Shown: positions 60,755 to 64,000 of the stretch, in pieces
How the letters are laid out: each line of letters begins with the position of its first letter
Numbering within the stretch: position 1 is the first letter of the stretch
Assembly (NCBI RefSeq): GCF_013266695.1
Contig: NZ_JABRXF010000003.1
Span: 248,001-312,000 of the forward strand
From: Hongsoonwoonella zoysiae
GTDB taxonomy: Bacteria; Pseudomonadota; Alphaproteobacteria; Rhizobiales; Stappiaceae
Direction of reading: 5' to 3'
DNA length: 64,000 bases
Made by a program: the position numbers and the translations under genes
Notes under the pieces: model-generated
Seen by the model: only the letters and a program-made list of their open reading frames with translations
Told to the model about the DNA's origin: nothing
Databases searched by the model: none

Positions 60755-62377
60755 TTAAATATCCTGATGATCCTGCAGGATGAGATCAGCCCCCTTTTCG
60801 CCGACCATTATTGTCGGCGCATTGGTGTTGCCTGATGTCATCGCCGGAAAAATGGAAGCGTCGACCACGCGCAACCCCGTGACGCCGTAAACGCGCAGCC
60901 TGGCATCGACAACATCCTCATCCGGATTTGGCCCCATGCGACAGGTGCTGACGGGGTGGAAGACCGTCGAACACCTGCTTCGTATGTCTTCCTGCATTTC
61001 CTCATCGCTCTGCACTTTAGGGCCCGGCAAGATTTCTTCTTCGATCACCGCCTGCATCGCCGGCGCCGAAGCGATCTTGCGCATAACCCTGCAACCTTCA
61101 ACCATCTCGATGAGATCGCGGTTGGTGCTGAGCGAATTGGGATGGATTTCCGGCGCATCCAAAGGATCGCCGGAACGCAAGGTGATCCGCCCCCGGCTGG
61201 TCGGCCGCGTCGGCTGAATTCCAAGCAGAAAACCCGGAAACGGATCCGGATTCATGAGCGGGCGCTTGCCTTTCGGCGCTTTTGTGTAACTGACGGGTGA
61301 GAAATAAAGCTGCATATTGGGCCGACTTTCGCCTGGATTCGTTTTTACGAATCCTCCAGCCTGATTGACGCTGAGCGAAAGCGGCCCTCGCCTCGTTGCG
61401 ACATAACGCATGCCTTGCAGAAGCTTTCCCCACCAGGGATTGAGCTGATTGTTCAGCGTAGGCACCTTCGACCGGTAGAGGTAATCAAGCCCCAGATGAT
61501 CCTGAAGATGCCGGCCCACACCCTTGCGCTCCACGGCAACTTCGATGCCATGCGCCCTCAATTCTTGCGCCCCCCCGATACCGGAAAGCATCAGAAGCTG
61601 GGGAGAGTTCACGGCACCGGCGCTGAGAATGACTTCACGACTAGTTCTGATGGTCGCTTGCTTGCCATCGCGGAGGAAAACGACGCCGACCGCGCGGCGT
61701 CCTTCCATCAGCACCTTCGTGGCATGGGCGTGAGTGAGGATCGTCACATTGGGCCGCTTCTTCACTGAGGAAAGATAAGCCCGCGCGGCGGACATCCTGA
61801 AGCCCCCCTTCGCCGTGATCTGGTAGCAGCCGACACCTTCCTGGTCCGCGCCATTGAAATCGGCGTTGTGCCTGAAGCCCGCCTGCTGCCCCGCTTCCAG
61901 AAAGACATCGCAAAGCGGATGCAGGTCCCGCTTCATGGTCGAAACGTGAAGCGGGCCGCTGCCCCCTCGAAATTCCGAAGCGCCGGCGTCGTTGGTTTCG
62001 CATCGCTTGAAGTAAGGCAATACGTCCTCCCAGCCCCAGCCGGGGTTACCCATCGCCTTCCAGTCGTTGAAGTCGTCGTGCTGACCTCGGATATAAACCA
62101 TGGCATTGATCGAACTGGAACCGCCCAGAACCTTGCCTCTCGGCCAGTATCCCTTGCGCCCGTTCAGCCCTGGATCCGCCTCGGTCTCATACATCCAGTT
62201 AATCTTGCGATTGTAGAACGCCTTGCCATACCCGATCGGCATCCAGATCCAGAAATTCAGATCCGATCCGCCCGCCTCAAGCAGGCAAACCGTGAATTTG
62301 CCATTTTCCGAAAGCCGGTCTGCAAGCACCGAGCCGGCAGAGCCGGCCCCAACAATGACGAAATCGAATTCGCGCAT
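60755..62377 (-). CDS. GMC-family flavin dehydrogenase (choline dehydrogenase-like)
   Basis: Protein of 540 aa. Seen: FVIVGAGSAGSVLADRLSE (FAD motif), GKVLGGSSSINAMVYIRG (GMC signature 1), SAGAVNSPQLLMLSGIG (signature 2) and the C-terminal His/Asn pair in FHPVSTCRMG and TSGNTNAPTIMVGEKGAD. Oxidises an alcohol to aldehyde or acid. BetA is the nearest family name, but no betB/betI is present; the amine oxidase next to it suggests an amino alcohol. Confidence 0.88.
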   Translation of the reverse strand: MREFDFVIVGAGSAGSVLADRLSENGKFTVCLLEAGGSDLNFWIWMPIGYGKAFYNRKINWMYETEADPGLNGRKGYWPRGKVLGGSSSINAMVYIRGQHDDFNDWKAMGNPGWGWEDVLPYFKRCETNDAGASEFRGGSGPLHVSTMKRDLHPLCDVFLEAGQQAGFRHNADFNGADQEGVGCYQITAKGGFRMSAARAYLSSVKKRPNVTILTHAHATKVLMEGRRAVGVVFLRDGKQATIRTSREVILSAGAVNSPQLLMLSGIGGAQELRAHGIEVAVERKGVGRHLQDHLGLDYLYRSKVPTLNNQLNPWWGKLLQGMRYVATRRGPLSLSVNQAGGFVKTNPGESRPNMQLYFSPVSYTKAPKGKRPLMNPDPFPGFLLGIQPTRPTSRGRITLRSGDPLDAPEIHPNSLSTNRDLIEMVEGCRVMRKIASAPAMQAVIEEEILPGPKVQSDEEMQEDIRSRCSTVFHPVSTCRMGPNPDEDVVDARLRVYGVTGLRVVDASIFPAMTSGNTNAPTIMVGEKGADLILQDHQDI

Positions 62378-62388
62378 CGGTGCGTGGC

Positions 62389-63249
62389 CTATCTGGAGGA
62401 TTTGTCGCGCTGGACAAGAATGGAAAGGAGCGCAAGCAGGCCCGAACCGACCATCAGGAAGAAGGAGACTGCGTTAAGCACGGGAGTGGAACCGACCTTC
62501 GCCATGCGGTCATACATGGTGATCGTCAGCGGAGCCTCGGAACCGACCAGAAACAGGGTCGTGTTGAAATTCTCGAATGAGACGAGGAAGGCCACGATGC
62601 CTGCCGCAATCATCGCGGGGCGCAGGAACGGCAGGGTGATCGTGCGCAATACACGTGCACGACTTGCACCGAGATTCAGCGCCGCCTCCTCCATCGTTTC
62701 ATCGAATTTCTTGAGGCGCGCCGTGATAACCAGTGACGTGATGGTGGTGATGAAGGAGAATTGACCTAACACAACGAGGAAAATGCCTGGCCGCAGGAAC
62801 TCCAGTTCGAGGTCGAGGTTGTTCTCAAGATAGTTTGCCGTGTCGCTTGCCAGCACCAGGATCGAGATACCCAGAATGACCCCCGGAATCACGAGCGGAA
62901 TGACCATCACGATGTAGAAAAAGTTCTTTGCCGGAAACCGTCCGCGCACGAACAGAAAAGCGTTGGTTGTCCCGACAAATACCGACAGCGCCGAAACCGT
63001 GACCGCGATCACAAAAGAATAATAGAGCCCCCTCAGGAGACGCCGGTCATGAAACATGCCGAGTTTGGGTTCGGTGTCGTTGAAAAACCAGTCAAGCGTG
63101 AAGCCCTGCCAGGGAAGAGCGGGAAACAGGCTGTCATTGAAGGCGAAAGCGCCCGCCGCAATGAGAGGTGATGCGAGGAAGACGAAGAATACCGCCACAT
63201 AAAGGCGGAATCCCCAAAGGAACGGCGTGGATCTGTTTTGTGCAAGCAT
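62389..63249 (-). CDS. ABC transporter permease (PotC-like)
   Basis: Inner-membrane permease of 286 aa with six helices and EAA loop EAALNLGASRARVLRTITLPFLRP. Its stop lies 11 bases before the GMC gene and its start 12 bases after the PotB-like stop. Spermidine/putrescine class. Confidence 0.88.
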   Translation of the reverse strand: MLAQNRSTPFLWGFRLYVAVFFVFLASPLIAAGAFAFNDSLFPALPWQGFTLDWFFNDTEPKLGMFHDRRLLRGLYYSFVIAVTVSALSVFVGTTNAFLFVRGRFPAKNFFYIVMVIPLVIPGVILGISILVLASDTANYLENNLDLELEFLRPGIFLVVLGQFSFITTITSLVITARLKKFDETMEEAALNLGASRARVLRTITLPFLRPAMIAAGIVAFLVSFENFNTTLFLVGSEAPLTITMYDRMAKVGSTPVLNAVSFFLMVGSGLLALLSILVQRDKSSR

Positions 63250-63261
63250 CGCTCGTCCTCC

Positions 63262-64000
63262 TCAGCTCTTGGCAACGGTGTTGGCAAGAGTCTGACCGCT
63301 CAGCTTCAGGCCAAGCCAGATGACGGTCGATGTGAAGAGCAAGAGCAAAATGCCGAAGGCAGCGCCCGCCTCCCAGTTAAATCTCGTGATGAACTGATTG
63401 TATATCTGTTCGGTGAACCAGCTTGAGTTCTTACCGCCAAGAAGGATCGGCGTGAGATAGGAACCCGCAGTCAGCATGAAAACCACGATGCAGCCGGAAA
63501 CGATACCGGGCATCGCATAGGGGACGATGATCCGGCGGAGCACGGTGAAGCCGTTGCCGCCGAGATTGTATCCCGCCTCGATCATCGAATTGTCCATTCC
63601 GTCGAGCGTCGAGACGAGCGGCACGATCATGAAAAGCATGACCGTGTAGACCAGACCGATAATCACTGTCACATCGTTGTAAAGAAACTCGATCGGTTGA
63701 TTAACGATCCCGGCCCATTGCAGGAAAGAAGATATGACGCCGGTTTCCCGCAACAGCAAAATCCAGCCGAAGGCGCGTATCAGATCGCTGACCCATAGCG
63801 GGATAAGACAGATCAGAAAAAGCGCGCCGCGCGTGCGATTGCTCGCTAGCTTCGCGATGTAATAGGCGATGGGAAAACCAATCAAGAGCGCCAGTGCCGT
63901 CACCAGGAGCGACATGGAACCCGTGCGCAGCAACGTGTTCCAGTAGATCGGTTCATTGATGAAATCCAGATAGTTGGCAAAACCGAACTCATAGACGCGC
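63262..64000 (-). CDS. ABC transporter permease (PotB-like), cut by window end
   Basis: The frame stays open to the right edge, so the N-terminus lies outside; at least 245 codons are present. EAA loop EAGYNLGGNGFTVLRRIIVPYAMP and six-helix pattern are those of a PotB-type permease. The visible start-like codon at 63933 is internal; upstream residues RVYEFGFANYLDFINEPIYW are a typical permease periplasmic loop. Its ATPase and binding protein should lie beyond the window. Confidence 0.86.
   Translation of the reverse strand, partial: RVYEFGFANYLDFINEPIYWNTLLRTGSMSLLVTALALLIGFPIAYYIAKLASNRTRGALFLICLIPLWVSDLIRAFGWILLLRETGVISSFLQWAGIVNQPIEFLYNDVTVIIGLVYTVMLFMIVPLVSTLDGMDNSMIEAGYNLGGNGFTVLRRIIVPYAMPGIVSGCIVVFMLTAGSYLTPILLGGKNSSWFTEQIYNQFITRFNWEAGAAFGILLLLFTSTVIWLGLKLSGQTLANTVAKS

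Overview
The window looks like a chromosomal segment of an alphaproteobacterium of the order Hyphomicrobiales (Rhizobiales). The evidence is its high GC content and gene blocks typical of that group: malonate genes in the order matPQMAB beside a GntR regulator, the murA / DUF2948 / hisD / UPF0262 / low-Mr phosphatase / infA / maf / yacG / tRNA-Phe neighbourhood, a UPF0314 protein, and rhizobial-type intergenic palindromes. Genus cannot be decided from the sequence alone. I see no phage, integrase, transposase or CRISPR array; the mobile-like DNA is limited to short palindromic repeats and one 264-bp inverted-repeat element.

Layout. 1-2.2 kb: a small secreted protein and a HerA-like ATPase. 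2.2-9 kb: malonate use, with a TRAP transporter (matP, matQ, matM), malonyl-CoA decarboxylase (matA) and malonyl-CoA synthetase (matB), controlled by divergent matR through a TTGTATACAA palindrome. 9-10.4 kb: a hemolysin-III-type membrane protein and an L,D-transpeptidase lipoprotein. 10.5-17.6 kb: an oligopeptide ABC system (fused double ATPase, two permeases, binding protein) with a divergent GntR gene and an inverted-repeat element between binding protein and permease. 17.6-21 kb: a two-gene beta-glucan synthase-like operon (membrane-fusion protein plus GT2 synthase with a C-terminal PilZ domain) behind a very AT-rich upstream region. 21-31.2 kb: GNAT, ABC-F ATPase, a GDYXXLXY/DUF2157 pair, Pit phosphate transporter, NUDIX, RF3, UPF0314 and a two-TM potassium channel.

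31-42.8 kb: nine consecutive minus-strand genes that suggest uptake and breakdown of an amino or guanidino compound: PLP aminotransferase, ureohydrolase, spermidine/putrescine-type ABC importer, omega-amidase-like nitrilase-family enzyme, orphan histidine kinase and succinate-semialdehyde dehydrogenase, with a divergent LysR gene; a small ABM protein follows. 43-45.2 kb: katG. 45.8-50.4 kb: tRNA-Phe, a TPR/beta-barrel outer-membrane protein, a secreted 5'-nucleotidase and a secreted FecR-domain protein. 50.5-59.3 kb: the housekeeping block, interrupted between yacG and maf by an SDR and an acyl-CoA ligase-like gene, and ending near tRNA-Thr. 59.4-64 kb: FAD amine oxidase, GMC dehydrogenase and two polyamine-type ABC permeases, the last cut by the window edge.

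The most interesting parts are the PilZ-bearing glucan synthase pair with its AT-rich upstream DNA, the guanidino/omega-amide catabolic cluster, and the FecR / 5'-nucleotidase / TPR-barrel envelope group. In addition, each of the three complete solute-binding-protein transport operons has a strong palindrome directly after the binding-protein gene.
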